Source: Crossaster papposus (Eukaryota > Echinodermata > Asteroidea > Velatida > Solasteridae). From it: a stretch of DNA of 64,000 nucleotides. Position numbers and translations under genes: made by a program. Positions 35,886-48,160 of the stretch are shown here, piece by piece. The stretch lies in NCBI GenBank assembly GCA_037893245.1, contig JBAIAA010000537.1, positions 1,228,176 through 1,292,175 on the forward strand, read 5' to 3'. The first letter of the stretch is position 1, and each line of letters begins with the position of its first letter. Below the pieces are notes generated by a model. It saw only the letters and a program-made list of their open reading frames with translations, ran no database searches and had not been told where the DNA came from.

Positions 35886-36680
35886 CAAGGAAAAAGGCAA
35901 GAAAAAAAGGCAAGGAAAAAGGCAAGGAAAAAGGCAAGGAAAAAGGCAAGGAAAAAGGCAAGGAAAAAGGCAAGGAAAAAGGCAAGGAAAAAGGCAAGGA
36001 AAAAGGCAAGGAAAAAGGCAAGGAAAAAGGCAAGGAAAAAGGCAAGGAAAAAGGCAAGGAAAAAGGCAAGGAAAAAGGCAAGGAAAAAGGCAAGGAAAAA
36101 GCCAAGGAAAAAGCCAAGGAAAAAGCCAAGGAAAAAGCCAAGGAAAAAGCCAAGGAAAAAGCCAAGGAAAAAGCCAAGGAAAAAGGCCAAGGAAAAAGGC
36201 CAAGGAAAAAGGCAAGGAAAAAGGCAAGGAAAAAGGCAAGGAAAAAGGCAAGGAAAAAGGCAAGGGAAAAAGGCAAGGGAAAAAGGCAAGGGAAAAAGGC
36301 AAGGAAAAAAGGCAAGGGAAAAAGGCAAGGGAAAAAGGCAAGGAAAAAGGCAAGGAAAAAGGCAAGGAAAAAGGCAAGGAAAAAGGCAAGGAAAAAGGCA
36401 AGGAAAAAGGCAAGGAAAAAGGCAAGGAAAAAGGCAAGGAAAAAGGCAAGGAAAAAGGCAAGGAAAAAGGCAAGGAAAAAGGCAAGGAAAAAGGCAAGGA
36501 AAAAGGCAAGGAAAAAGGCAAGGAAAAAGGCAAGGAAAAAGGCAAGGGAAAAGGCAAGGGAAAAGGCAAGGAAAAAGGCAAGGAAAAAGGCAAGGAAAAA
36601 GGCAAGGAAAAAGGCAAGGAAAAAGGCAAGGAAAAAGGCAAGGAAAAAGGCAAGGAAGGGAAAAGTGGAAAGGAAGGGGA
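35880..36680 (+). repeat. 12-bp minisatellite, unit GGCAAGGAAAAA
   Basis: About 65 copies of a 12-bp purine-rich unit, with variant blocks (gccaaggaaaaa at 36099-36210, ggcaagggaaaa at 36262-36340 and 36541-36565). The 12-bp period keeps three frames open on each strand and creates apparent 280-465-residue Lys/Arg/Ala or Phe/Leu/Pro/Ser repeat proteins, which are artefacts. It ends in aggaaactgaga repeats to 36750. Confidence 0.95.
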
Positions 36681-36750
36681 AAAGGCAAAAGGAAACTGAG
36701 AAAGGAAACTGAGAAAGGAAACTGAGAAAGGAAACTGAGAAAGGAAACTG

Positions 36751-39700
36751 GAAAAGGAAAAGGAAGGTGGAAAACCCGATTGGTAGACATAATGGGGGAA
36801 AACCCCCGAGATGATGTGGGGAGAGCCCCAGGTATTGATGTGGGGAAAGGCCCAGATTGGGATATGCATTTGTAAAGAGGAAAATAGCCCCAGTGAATTA
36901 AGGAGGGAGGTAAAGGGATATATTTTTGTCTTTATATTTGTATTAGTTATTCGGCCACGAATGGCAACATTCGAATGAATATGCCGGTACAGAGAGTAGG
37001 ATAATGTAATAAAGTGATGTAGCAGCACAAACAGGGGCAAAGCAAAGGGTTATGAATATTAGACGGCAATGGGAAGTCAAGGTGTTGCAATAGAAGACAA
37101 AACGGAAACGAGACAATACCGACATAATAGTCAGGAAAGGTGAAAGGAATAATGAAACGGGGATTTACGGTATTTATGGTAAATTGAATCTAAAACTTTT
37201 AAGATTTGATGCTTGTAGAGATTGCTCAATAAAACAGATGCATGACAATGGGGGGAAACAGCCCCAGTTATAATGGCACGGGATTTGTTTGTGTGTTCTA
37301 TATTCCCCTTAAATTTGAGCTAAATAGGCCGATTCTGTAGACCACGCTCCCCGGAAGGTCGACAACTCGCAGGGTATTATTTTGACGTCTGATCAATTGG
37401 TTGCTATGCTGTCCGGTTAGATTTTCGCCTTCCGCTTGTGGGAAAAATACGATATGCCCATTTGGTTTTAGTAATGGTCGAGTGTTAAATGAAACATTTG
37501 AGCACTTTAAGGTTTTAGTTACCTGCTTCTATACAATCACGCTAAGGTTAAATTGCACTGTGCTAGTAATTGAACATGTACATGTACACGTCACGCTACA
37601 AGTACTTGACGGGCGCGGTCCACTCTATACATTTTGATGTCCACGGTGTTTTGTACATTTTGAGAAATAAAACAAACAAATGGGGAGATGAACCCCGGTT
37701 ATAAGAATGAGATAATAAAACATCTCGGGAAAATGAGACAAATAATAATAATCTGGAATGAGTACCGTAAATAAAGGGAGCAAGCCGCAAAATTAGGCAG
37801 AGCGGATTATCAGGAGATAAATATCTCTATACAAATATGGCAGCAAATAGCATCGGGAAGAAACGCATGCGTGAAAATGTATTTATACAAAATTAGAGAA
37901 TGGAGTCCCTATGTATCGACAATTTTGTTTTCTCCGTTGTTTTTACGATTTGACCATGATGTTGTGTCCAGTTTTGCCCTGCTTTTGTAGAAAAGGGCCA
38001 CTGTCGGCCAATCATCAAGAATGATTTAAATCGTGAATTACATACTTTGGTGCCGATATGCATTAGTAGATAAAATATTTTCAATTGTTAGCTGAGCTGA
38101 CCGTTTCGCATAAGAATGTTTTGCAGGAAGGACTCTGGTAGTACATCGAAGTGAGGGAATACAGTAGCAAGCACTGACCTTGTTCGGCACGCAAGACGAC
38201 GGGCGTGTAGTTTGATGATAACGCGCTTACGAGGGACGAGGGAAGGATGCAAGTCAGGATTAGAACTTCGGCAGCTCAATTGGGTATTCTTCAAGACAAT
38301 GGCCTCGTCTGGCGCACTAATTGAAGAGGTAGCGATGGAGAAGGGACATCCAGAAAGATACTGGAGATTGTGAGTATTGTTTGAAATGAAGCAACACGGA
38401 GATGCTGCCTGTGTCCCGTGAGGGCTGGTAAGTAATAGCTCAGACTCTTTTCGTTTGCTCTTTTTTGCCGTCGAGACTTGGTGTTCCCCAAGTTCATGTA
38501 TGCTGCATTTTATGTTTCTCTTACAGGCTGTGCAACAGGATAGGGAATGCGAAAATAACATACTTTATTCACGATTGAGAACGCGAATAATTGGAGAACT
38601 ACATTTCGGAGAAGGATGCATACGGGGATCTTCTGGCGTGATTTGGTCGGCGTATGGCACTATTTTTGCCGCTTCTTTCGGACATCCGTATCGGTGAAGA
38701 ATATAAAGAGGTTTAATCGGCTTAGGGCAGTTCGTGCCCCCCCAAAAAAAAAAAAAAAAAAATATAAAACAAATAAAATTAAATACAAATACAAATAAAA
38801 TATAACGAAATAATTAAATAAATCGCAGGCGGAAATAAAAGGAATACCACGCCACAACTGGTGATTTACAGATTAGTTGAATACAAACAACCGTTTGAGG
38901 TCTTGGCAGCGGAGCGTCTACCACAAAATATAGCCAGGAAGGATTGTGATACACGTAGTCCCATGTGGCCGGTGTATTTCGAAGTTTGAGCGACAATGCA
39001 CATTCTTTTAAGTCATATCTCTTCTGCTGCAGTAAGTTCAATGGAAGCCAGGTGTGGAAGTCCAAGTTTCGTGGAGATCATGTCACGTCAACATCAGGGA
39101 AATAAAATGTCTACACGTTTATTCCAGCTCCCTGGCTTGGTCTACACAATGGTTCAACCGCTTCAGACGGAGAGTCCAGGAGTATGAATTTCGAAATGAT
39201 AAAATATTTATAAAAGATAGCAGAAGAGCCTCGACGGACGACTGGGCAGGAAAGGCAAATGGTTTCCTTAGGTTTATGCGACGGAGGATATACGTTCTCA
39301 TTTTAGGGGGTTGTGTTGTGTTGTTTGTTTTGTTGTTGTTTGTTTGTTTTTTGACAGGTTCACATACACGAGGCCACGCCAGCATGAGGAGTTATGTTCA
39401 GCGGCAGGCAAATAAACGGGGTATACAGTAAGACGTTTCTTGGTTAAACAGACGATCGGAGATAGGGGAGGTAGTCGGCGCAGCCGGAAGTGAAATTGAT
39501 ACACTCGTATTCGGTTGAGGTTGGATTATAGGATGCTTTAGGCAAATCCACACAAGTCCAGTTTATATGTACAAGGTATCATTTCACATTTGAGGGAATT
39601 CGGATGGCGCGGGTCGACTCGGATGAGGATGTCCTTTGATTTAAAGCAACCAGGAGGTATAGTGGACAGCTGCCAAATTTCGCCGATGGATGAGCTCGGT

Positions 39701-40190
39701 GAGAGAACAGTTTTCCTCGAATAAATTGCTGACGGGCAGGGCGAGAGGTCGTTATAGGCAGCTCAGGATTCAGCATGCATTGTAAGAATAGTCAAGATGC
39801 TATAATCCATCTAAGCAACTTGTTGGGATAGTGCCTTCACTAACAGGCCAAGTGCAGAAGCGACATCGGGTGGCAAAGCGAAATTAAGAATTGGTTGGCT
39901 ACAGCAGATATGAGTACAATAGCAAAAGGTACAATGCAAAAAAGGTAAGGCAGCTGGAAACGGCTCTCTGAGGAATAATGTAAGGTGCTGAGCTTCTTGC
40001 GGTAGTGTGCAAACAAGGATGGTACCTACAAAGCATGGGCTTGGCCTCATTTGAGGGTCTGTGGCAAGCGGCTAGAGGAGCCTGTCGGCAGGGAACAACA
40101 CCTCAAGATCCTTAACTGGTAGACAATTAATAGATGCAGAAATTATTGGTGGCATATGCTGTGTATCCCGAGGAGAATCACGGGTAAGAT
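36751..40190. other. Unique non-coding interior of the 8.8-kb element, right part
   Basis: Contains an A run (38746-38764). An open frame at 39054-39431 contains a hydrophobic stretch encoded by a TTG/GTT-rich tract. No conserved domain is seen and I do not call a gene. Confidence 0.35.
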
Positions 40191-40202
40191 TAGGGGTGAG
40201 GC

Positions 40203-40325
40203 GTGGGATGAGATGTGGGATGAGATGTGGGATGAGATGTGGGATGAGATGTGGGATGAGATGTGGGATGAGATGTGGGATGAGATATGGGATGAGCTAT
40301 GGGATGAGATATGGGATGAGATAAG
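40203..40325 (+). repeat. 12-bp minisatellite, unit GATGAGATGTGG
   Basis: About ten head-to-tail copies with late variants gatgagatatgg and gatgagctatgg. It translates as a WDEM repeat, an artefact. Confidence 0.92.
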
Positions 40326-40461
40326 GGTTGGGTGTAGATGAAGAGAGCATAGGGGAATGGATTGGGAGTCTAAGTTCGGAGCGAAGAATCCTTCCCCCCA
40401 TTTCTAAGATCAAATGTGGACTCTGGAGTCCGAACAAAGCAGCGATGCAAATACTTTACTA

Positions 40462-40729
40462 TTTGCATCGCGGCGACGTTGCGGGCGGAGGATCCACACT
40501 CACTTGGTAAATCTGGTCACTACGAGAGAGGACGGTATAAGGCGAAGAAGCCTTTGGTTTGTTTGCTCCAAGGACAGGTAAGGTCTCAAACATCTTTCCC
40601 ACCCACCCGCCCTATACTGTAGAAGGTACTGCTGTTCGGATTCTAGTCTCTACGCTCGAATCCTTCCCCCCATTTCTAAGATCAAATGTGGACTCTGGAG
40701 TCCGAACAAAGCAGCGATGCAAATACTTT
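40462..40729. mobile_element. 268-bp short relative of the ACTA-flanked element
   Basis: The first 53 bp match 31613-31665 and the last about 77 bp match 40381-40457. ACTA flanks both sides (40458-40461, 40730-40733). The middle is unrelated to the long element. It is adjacent head to tail with the long copy, sharing one ACTA. Confidence 0.75.
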
Positions 40730-41228
40730 ACTAGATAGATGGCGCTTTACAAATGCAGATTGGATTGGATTGGATCTTATTAAAATACTTAGAACTCTCA
40801 CGTGTTCAGGGACTACAGAAACATGAGGACCAGCATGTCATATTCTTTTCAATTTTTGGTGGGTTGATCCGAAGATTTTTTTTGAAAAATTCTTACCCAA
40901 TGCAAACAAGACAATTTTAATTAAATTTCTAAATTTCCAATGAAAAAATATATACATTGCCAACCTACTCCCGAGTGTCGCGAGTCAGCGCCGTTTGTCT
41001 GATTTTGTGTTGTTTCCTTCGAGCCCGCGCTTTGCTGGTGACTTCTATTTGTGTGGCGCGCCCTCTATCGACATAAAATAAGTCGAATTTTCGGACAATT
41101 AATGCGTGGGCGGCTCATTAACCCTAAAAACACAGTTTCTCCTTCTTCCTTTGAGCAGGTGTAGGATAGAGCTATTACTCCAGCTTCCAAACCTATTAAG
41201 TCACATCGATTTCAAACAGTGTTGACTG

Positions 41229-43153
41229 GTAGTCGAATGGCCGAGTGGTTAGGCTCCTCGTCTGCGGGGTTCCATCGCCTGGGTTCGAGTCCCCGTTCTG
41301 CCCGACGTCATTTTTTCCTCAGTTTTAACGCGCGCGATTTCGCAATCTTATCTATAAAAGAATTAATTGATCGTCTTCAATCACCAACCGGAGTTAGCTC
41401 AGCGGCTTAATTCGTCAGGCTGGTGCTGTCCGCGGAGTTCAGGTGCGCACCTTAGTATAGGGACGGAGCTCGTTTGCTTGCATAGGCGGCAAGAGCTAGG
41501 GCCTCGCTCCGTCAGTCCTCCCTTTACGGTTGCGTGGCCTACGGGTTACATGAACATGGACAGGGAAGGATGTGTGGTGGGCCGGGAATCCTAGAACCCA
41601 AAAGAGTCCTATATGGGTGGTCGTTCAATGAGTAAAGTCATGGGTTCGATCCCCTGAATGCTTGGTCAACACCACATAACTTTTTTCTTCATTCTATACT
41701 GGAGCTAATACTCCAGTTTTCAAACATAAGTCACATCGATTTGAAACAATGTCGACTGGTAGTCCAATGGCCGAGTGGTTAGGCTCCTCGTTTGCGGGTT
41801 TTCATCGCCTGGGTTCGAGTCCTCGTCCTGGCCGATGTTTTTTTTTCTTTTTTTTGGCAGTTTTAACGCGCGCAATTTCGCAATCTTATCTTTAAAAGAA
41901 TTAAATTATAGTCTTCAAATACCAACCGGAGTTAGCTCAACGGCTTAATTCGCCAGGGTGAAGAGTCCTATATGGGAGTCGGCTAATGTACGCCAGCGGG
42001 GTGTGTTGGCTCTGATGTGTCGCTCGACGTTACAATACATTTGAATGCTATGTTTGTGAAAGTGCAAACATACAATGTAGTCTTCCCCCGCTTGCAAATC
42101 GACTTGTAATTTCTAAATCCATTTCGATTCCACCCTTGGACTTTCACAAGATGTGGAATAGAGAATAATACGATTTTTAAATTTCTTAAACTTTCTATGC
42201 ATAGTTTTCTTTAGCCTTGATCAAGGCTTCATTACCCGTCCGTATGTACATGTACGTACATCGATGCCACGATGCTCGAAATTTCGTAGGACTGTCTTGC
42301 GACGACCCACGATCTGCCCAAATTTTAAGTCGTGTCGTGGAACAAATGCGTCGTGGGTTCGTTGTGACCAGGCCTTAACACGACAACATTTCGTACGATC
42401 CGTTGTGACCGGTGTCGTGGCCGAGTGGTTAAGAGCGTGTGTTTTCTGTTCCACAGAGCGTGAGTTCGAATCCCGGCCGTCGACACGTGTGTCCTTAAGC
42501 AAGGCAATTAAACCACTATTGCTTCGTCCTTCGGATGGGACGTAAAGCTGGAGGTCCCGTGTGTTGTGTAATGCACGTAAAAGAACCCAGTAACACTTAT
42601 CGCTAAGAGGAGGGGCTTTGCCCCGGTGTTCCTGGCAGCGCCTCGGAATAGGCAACTAGATAGATGGCGCTTTACAAATGCAGATTGGATTGGATTGGAT
42701 CTTATTAAAATACTTAGAACTCTCACGTGTTCAGGGACTACAGAAACATGAGGACCAGCATGTCATATTCTTTTCAATTTTTGGTGGGTTGATCCGAAGA
42801 TTTTTTTTGAAAAATTCTTACCCAATGCAAACAAGACAATTTTAATTAAATTTCTAAATTTCCAATGAAAAAATATATACATTGCCAACCTACTCCCGAG
42901 TGTCGCGAGTCAGCGCCGTTTGTCTGATTTTGTGTTGTTTCCTTCGAGCCCGCGCTTTGCTGGTGACTTCTATTTGTGTGGCGCGCCCTCTATCGACATA
43001 AAATAAGTCGAATTTTCGGACAATTAATGCGTGGGCGGCTCATTAACCCTAAAAACACAGTTTCTCCTTCTTCCTTTGAGCAGGTGTAGGATAGAGCTAT
43101 TACTCCAGCTTCCAAACCTATTAAGTCACATCGATTTCAAACAGTGTTGACTG
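41229..43153 (+). repeat. Array unit 8
   Basis: Head A 41229-41306, head B 41759-41834, SINE 42412-42701. A short deletion removes ccccgatg before the acgatctgccc word. Confidence 0.9.
42412..42701 (+). mobile_element. tRNA-derived SINE, array copy 5
   Basis: Same junctions and length as copies 1-3. Confidence 0.85.
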
Positions 43154-45088
43154 GTAGTCGAATGGCCGAGTGGTTAGGCTCCTCGTCTGCGGGGTTCCAT
43201 CGCCTGGGTTCGAGTCCCCGTTCTGCCCGACGTCATTTTTTCCTCAGTTTTAACGCGCGCGATTTCGCAATCTTATCTATAAAAGAATTAATTGATCGTC
43301 TTCAATCACCAACCGGAGTTAGCTCAGCGGCTTAATTCGTCAGGCTGGTGCTGTCCGCGGAGTTCAGGTGCGCACCTTAGTATAGGGACGGAGCTCGTTT
43401 GCTTGCATAGGCGGCAAGAGCTAGGGCCTCGCTCCGTCAGTCCTCCCTTTACGGTTGCGTGGCCTACGGGTTACATGAACATGGACAGGGAAGGATGTGT
43501 GGTGGGCCGGGAATCCTAGAACCCAAAAGAGTCCTATATGGGTGGTCGTTCAATGAGTAAAGTCATGGGTTCGATCCCCTGAATGCTTGGTCAACACCAC
43601 ATAACTTTTTTCTTCATTCTATACTGGAGCTAATACTCCAGTTTTCAAACATAAGTCACATCGATTTGAAACAATGTCGACTGGTAGTCCAATGGCCGAG
43701 TGGTTAGGCTCCTCGTTTGCGGGTTTTCATCGCCTGGGTTCGAGTCCTCGTCCTGGCCGATGTTTTTTTTTCTTTTTTTTGGCAGTTTTAACGCGCGCAA
43801 TTTCGCAATCTTATCTTTAAAAGAATTAAATTATAGTCTTCAAATACCAACCGGAGTTAGCTCAACGGCTTAATTCGCCAGGGTGAAGAGTCCTATATGG
43901 GAGTCGGCTAATGTACGCCAGCGGGGTGTGTTGGCTCTGATGTGTCGCTCGACGTTACAATACATTTGAATGCTATGTTTGTGAAAGTGCAAACGTACAA
44001 TGTAGTCTTCCCCCGCTTGCAAATCGACTTGTAATTTCTAAATCCATTTCGATTCCACCCTTGGACTTTCACAAGATGTGGAATAGAGAATAATACGATT
44101 TTTAAATTTCTTAAACTTTCTATGCATAGTTTTCTTTAGCCTTGATCAAGGCTTCATTACCCGTCCGTATGTACATGTACGTACATCGATGCCACGATGC
44201 TCGAAATTTCGTAGGACTGTCTTGCGACGACCCCCGATGACCCACGATCTGCCCAAATTTTAAGTCGTGTCGTGGAACAAATGCGTCGTGGGTTCGTTGT
44301 GACCAGGCCTTAACACGACAACATTTCGTACGATCCGTTGTGACCGGTGTCGTGGCCGAGTGGTTAAGAGCGTGTGTTTTCTGTTCCACAGAGCGTGAGT
44401 TCGAATCCCGGCCGTCGACACGTGTGTCCTTAAGCAAGGCAATTAAACCACTATTGCTTCGTCCTTCGGATGGGACGTAAAGCTGGAGGTCCCGTGTGTT
44501 GTGTAATGCACGTAAAAGAACCCAGTAACACTTATCGCTAAGAGGAGGGGCTTTGCCCCGGTGTTCCTGGCAGCGCCTCGGAATAGGCAACTAGATAGAT
44601 GGCGCTTTACAAATGCAGATTGGATTGGATTGGATCTTATTAAAATACTTAGAACTCTCACGTGTTCAGGGACTACAGAAACATGAGGACCAGCATGTCA
44701 TATTCTTTTCAATTTTTGGTGGGTTGATCCGAAGATTTGTTTTGAAAAATTCTTACCCAATGCAAACAAGACAATTTTAATTAAATTTCTAAATTTCCAA
44801 TGAAAAAATATATACATTGCCAACCTACTCCCGAGTGTCGCGAGTCAGCGCCGTTTGTCTGATTTTGTGTTGTTTCCTTCGAGCCCGCGCTTTGCTGGTG
44901 ACTTCTATTTGTGTGGCGCGCCCTCTATCGACATAAAATAAGTCGAATTTTCGGACAATTAATGCGTGGGCGGCTCATTAACCCTAAAAACACAGTTTCT
45001 CCTTCTTCCTTTGAGCAGGTGTAGGATAGAGCTATTACTCCAGCTTCCAAACCTATTAAGTCACATCGATTTCAAACAGTGTTGACTG
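43154..45088 (+). repeat. Array unit 9
   Basis: Head A 43154-43231, head B 43684-43759, SINE 44347-44636. Shares the ctggtgctgtcc variant with units 8 and 10, marking these three as a recent amplification group. Confidence 0.9.
44347..44636 (+). mobile_element. tRNA-derived SINE, array copy 6
   Basis: 290 bp, same junctions as the other array copies. Confidence 0.85.
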
Positions 45089-47026
45089 GTAGTCGAATGG
45101 CCGAGTGGTTAGGCTCCTCGTCTGCGGGGTTCCATCGCCTGGGTTCGAGTCCCCGTTCTGCCCGACGTCATTTTTTCCTCAGTTTTAACGCGCGCGATTT
45201 CGCAATCTTATCTATAAAAGAATTAATTGATCGTCTTCAATCACCAACCGGAGTTAGCTCAGCGGCTTAATTCGTCAGGCTGGTGCTGTCCGCGGAGTTC
45301 AGGTGCGCACCTTAGTATAGGGACGGAGCTCGTTTGCTTGCATAGGCGGCAAGAGCTAGGGCCTCGCTCCGTCAGTCCTCCCTTTACGGTTGCGTGGCCT
45401 ACGGGTTACATGAACATGGACAGGGAAGGATGTGTGGTGGGCCGGGAATCCTAGAACCCAAAAGAGTCCTATATGGGTGGTCGTTCAATGAGTAAAGTCA
45501 TGGGTTCGATCCCCTGAATGCTTGGTCAACACCACATAACTTTTTTTCTTCATTCTATACTGGAGCTAATACTCCAGTTTTCAAACATAAGTCACATCGA
45601 TTTGAAACAATGTCGACTGGTAGTCCAATGGCCGAGTGGTTAGGCTCCTCATTCGCGGGTTTTCATCGCCTGGGTTCGAGTCCTCGTCCTGGCCGATGTT
45701 TTTTTCTCTTTTTTTTGGCAGTTTTAACGCGCGCAATTTCGCAATCTTATTTTTAAAAGAATTAAATTATAGTCTTCAAATACCAACCGGAGTTAGCTCA
45801 ACGGCTTAATTCGCCAGGGTGAAGAGTCCTATGTGGGAGTCGGTCAATGTACGCCAGCGGGGTGTGTTGGCTCTGATGTGTCGCTCGACGTTACAATACA
45901 TTTGAATGCTATGTTTGTGAAAGTGCAAACGTACAATGTAGTCTTCCCCCGCTTGCAAATCGACTTGTAATTTCTAAATCCATTTCGATTCCACCCTTGG
46001 ACTTTCACAAGATGTGGAATAGAGAATAATACGATTTTTAAATTTCTTAAACTTTCTATGCATAGTTTTCTTTAGCCTTGATCAAGGCTTCATTACCCGT
46101 CCGTATGTACATGTACGTACATCGATGCCACGATGCTCGAAATTTCGTAGGACTGTCTTGCGACGACCCCCGATGACCCACGATCTGCCCAAATTTTAAG
46201 TCGTGTCGTGGAACAAATGCGTCGTGGGTTCGTTGTGACCAGGCCTTAACACGACAACATTTCGTACGATCCGTTGTGACCGGTGTCGTGGCCGAGTGGT
46301 TAAGAGCGTGTGTTTTCTGTTCCACAGAGCGTGAGTTCGAATCCCGGCCGTCGACACGTGTGTCCTTAAGCAAGGCAATTAAACCACTATTGCTTCGTCC
46401 TTCGGATGGGACGTAAAGCTGGAGGTCCCGTGTGTTGTGTAATGCACGTAAAAGAACCCAGTAACACTTATCGCTAAGAGGATCGGGGCTTTGCCCCGGT
46501 GTTCCTGGCAGCGCCTCGGAATAGGCAACTAGATAGATGGCGCTTTACAAATGCAGATTGGATTGGATTGGATCTTATTAAAATACTTAGAACTCTCACG
46601 TGTTCAGGGACTACAGAAACATGAGGACCAGCATGTCATATTCTTTTCAATTTTTGGTAGGTTGATCCGAAGATTTTTTTTGAAAAATTCTTACCCAATG
46701 CAAACAAGACAATTTTAATTAAATTTCTAAATTTCCAATGAAAAAATATATACATTGCCAACCTACTCCCGAGTGTCGCGAGTCAGCGCCGTTTGTCTGA
46801 TTTTGTGTTGTTTCCTTCGAGCCCGCGCTTTGCTGGTGACTTCTATTTGTGTGGCGCGCCCTCTATCGACATAAAATAAGTCGAATTTTCGGACAATTAA
46901 TGCGTGGGCGGCTCATTAACCCTAAAAACACAGTTTCTCCTTCTTTCTTTGAGCAGATGTAGGATAGAGCTATTACTCCAGCTTCCAAACCTATTAAGTC
47001 ACATCGATTTCAAACAGTGTTGACTG
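45089..47026 (+). repeat. Array unit 10
   Basis: Head A 45089-45166, head B 45620-45695 (variant ctcattcgcggg), SINE 46283-46574 with a 2-bp longer hairpin. Confidence 0.9.
46283..46574 (+). mobile_element. tRNA-derived SINE, array copy 7
   Basis: 292 bp. The body reads gaggatcggggctttgcccc instead of gaggaggggctttgcccc. Confidence 0.85.
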
Positions 47027-48160
47027 GTAGTCGAATGGCCGAGTGGTTAGGCTCCTCGTCTGCGGGGTTCCATCGCCTGGGTTCGAGTCCCCGTTCTGCC
47101 CGACGTCATTTTTTCCTCAGTTTTAACGCGCGCGATTTCGCAATCTTATCTATAAAAGAATTAATTGATCGTCTTCAATCACCAACCGGAGTTAGCTCAG
47201 CGGCTTAATTCGTCAGGCTGGTACTGTCCGCGGAGTTCAGGTGCGCACCTTAGTATAGGGACGGAGCTCGTTTGCTTGCATAGGCGGCAAGAGCTAGGGC
47301 CTCGCTCCGTCAGTCCTCCCTTTACGGTTGCGTGGCCTACGGGTTACATGAACATGGACAGGGAAGGATGTGTGGTGGGCCGGGAATCCTAGAACCCAAA
47401 AGAGTCCTATATGGGTGGTCGTTCAATGAGTAAAGTCATGGGTTCGATCCCCTGAATGCTTGGTCAACACCACATAACTTTTTTTCTTCATTCTATACTG
47501 GAGCTAATACTCCAGTTTTCAAACATAAGTCACATCGATTTGAAACAATGTCGACTGGTAGTCCAATGGCCGAGTGGTTAGGCTCCTCGTTTGCGGGTTT
47601 TCATCGCCTGGGTTCTCGTCCTGGCCGATGTTTTTTTCTCTTTTTTTTGGCAGTTTTAACGCGCGCAATTTCGCAATCTTATCTTTAAAAGAATTAAATT
47701 ATAGTCTTTAAATACCAACCGGAGTTAGCTCAACGGCTTAATTCGCCAGGGTGAAGAGTCCTATGTGGGAGTCGGTCACGATCTTATTAAAATACTTAGA
47801 ACTCTCACGTGTTTAGGGACTACGGAAACATGACGACCAGCATGTCATATTCTTTTCAATTTTTGGTGGGTTGACCGATGATTTTTTTTGAAAAATTCTT
47901 ACCCAATGCAAACAAGACAATTTTATTTAAATTTCTAAATTTCCAATGAAAAATATATACATTGACACCCTACTCCCGAGTGTCGCGAGGCAGCGCCGTT
48001 TGTCTGATTTTGTGTTGTTTCCTTTGAGCCCATGCTTTGCTGGTGACTTCTATTTGTGTGGCGCGCCCTCTATCTACATAAAATTAATGCGTGGGCGGTT
48101 CATTAACCCTGAAAACACAGTTTCTCCATCTTCCTTTGAGCAGATGTAGGATAGAGCTAT
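47027..48160 (+). repeat. Array unit 11 and truncated end
   Basis: Head A 47027-47104. Head B 47558-47627 has lost cgagtc, which destroys its B-box. After 47777 a large internal deletion joins gagtcggtcacg to atcttattaaaatac. The array ends at tagagctat (48160), where the satellite resumes. Confidence 0.88.

Larger units (their letters stand above)
31613..40457. mobile_element. 8.8-kb ACTA-flanked element without recognised genes
   Basis: Left end tttgcatcgcggcgacgttg (31613), right end gcagcgatgcaaatacttt (to 40457), flanked by ACTA at 31609-31612 and 40458-40461. The tips carry inverted tatttgcatcgc words. The interior holds low-complexity arrays and unique sequence but no convincing protein gene. 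The 268-bp neighbour at 40462-40729 has the same two ends. No standard superfamily matches clearly from the ends alone. Confidence 0.65.
31366..40775 (+). mobile_element. tRNA-derived SINE, array copy 4, interrupted
   Basis: The 5' part is 31366-31612 and the last 42 bp are 40734-40775. The break falls in ggcaacta/gatagatgg with ACTA repeated at both sides of the insert. Confidence 0.85.
30173..41228 (+). repeat. Array unit 7, split by a 9.1-kb insertion
   Basis: Head A 30173-30250, head B 30704-30779, and a SINE starting at 31366 that is interrupted after 31612 and resumes at 40734. The remaining part of the unit continues to 41228. Confidence 0.9.
17092..48160 (+). repeat. Tandem higher-order array of tRNA-like units
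   Basis: Eleven units plus partial ends, all in the same orientation. The base unit is about 1.72 kb and has two related halves. Each half starts with a tRNA-like head (A or B), followed by cgcgcRatttcgcaatctta and ccggagttagctcaRcggct. The second half continues with ttggactttcacaag, the ttgatcaaggctt motif and tcgtgtcgtggaacaaatg. The array has no significant ORFs. Open frames of 60-156 residues recurring in every unit are translations of the tRNA-like and SINE sequence. Confidence 0.93.

Noticed and set aside
35643..37040. Apparent 259-465-residue proteins of repeated Lys/Arg/Ala/Gly or Phe/Leu/Pro/Ser on both strands
   Set aside because: They are translations of a 12-bp minisatellite, open in several frames on both strands at once, with no non-repeat domain.
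39054..39431. 125-residue frame with a membrane-like segment
   Set aside because: The hydrophobic run is encoded by a GTT/TTG simple tract. There is no conserved motif and no splice or start support.
31613..40729. Helitron
   Set aside because: No TC...CTRR ends, no AT target, and a 4-bp ACTA repeat flanks the copies.
31613..40729. LTR retrotransposon with a solo LTR
   Set aside because: The 268-bp copy has different middle sequence. The long copy lacks paired full repeats and any RT, and ends are not TG...CA.
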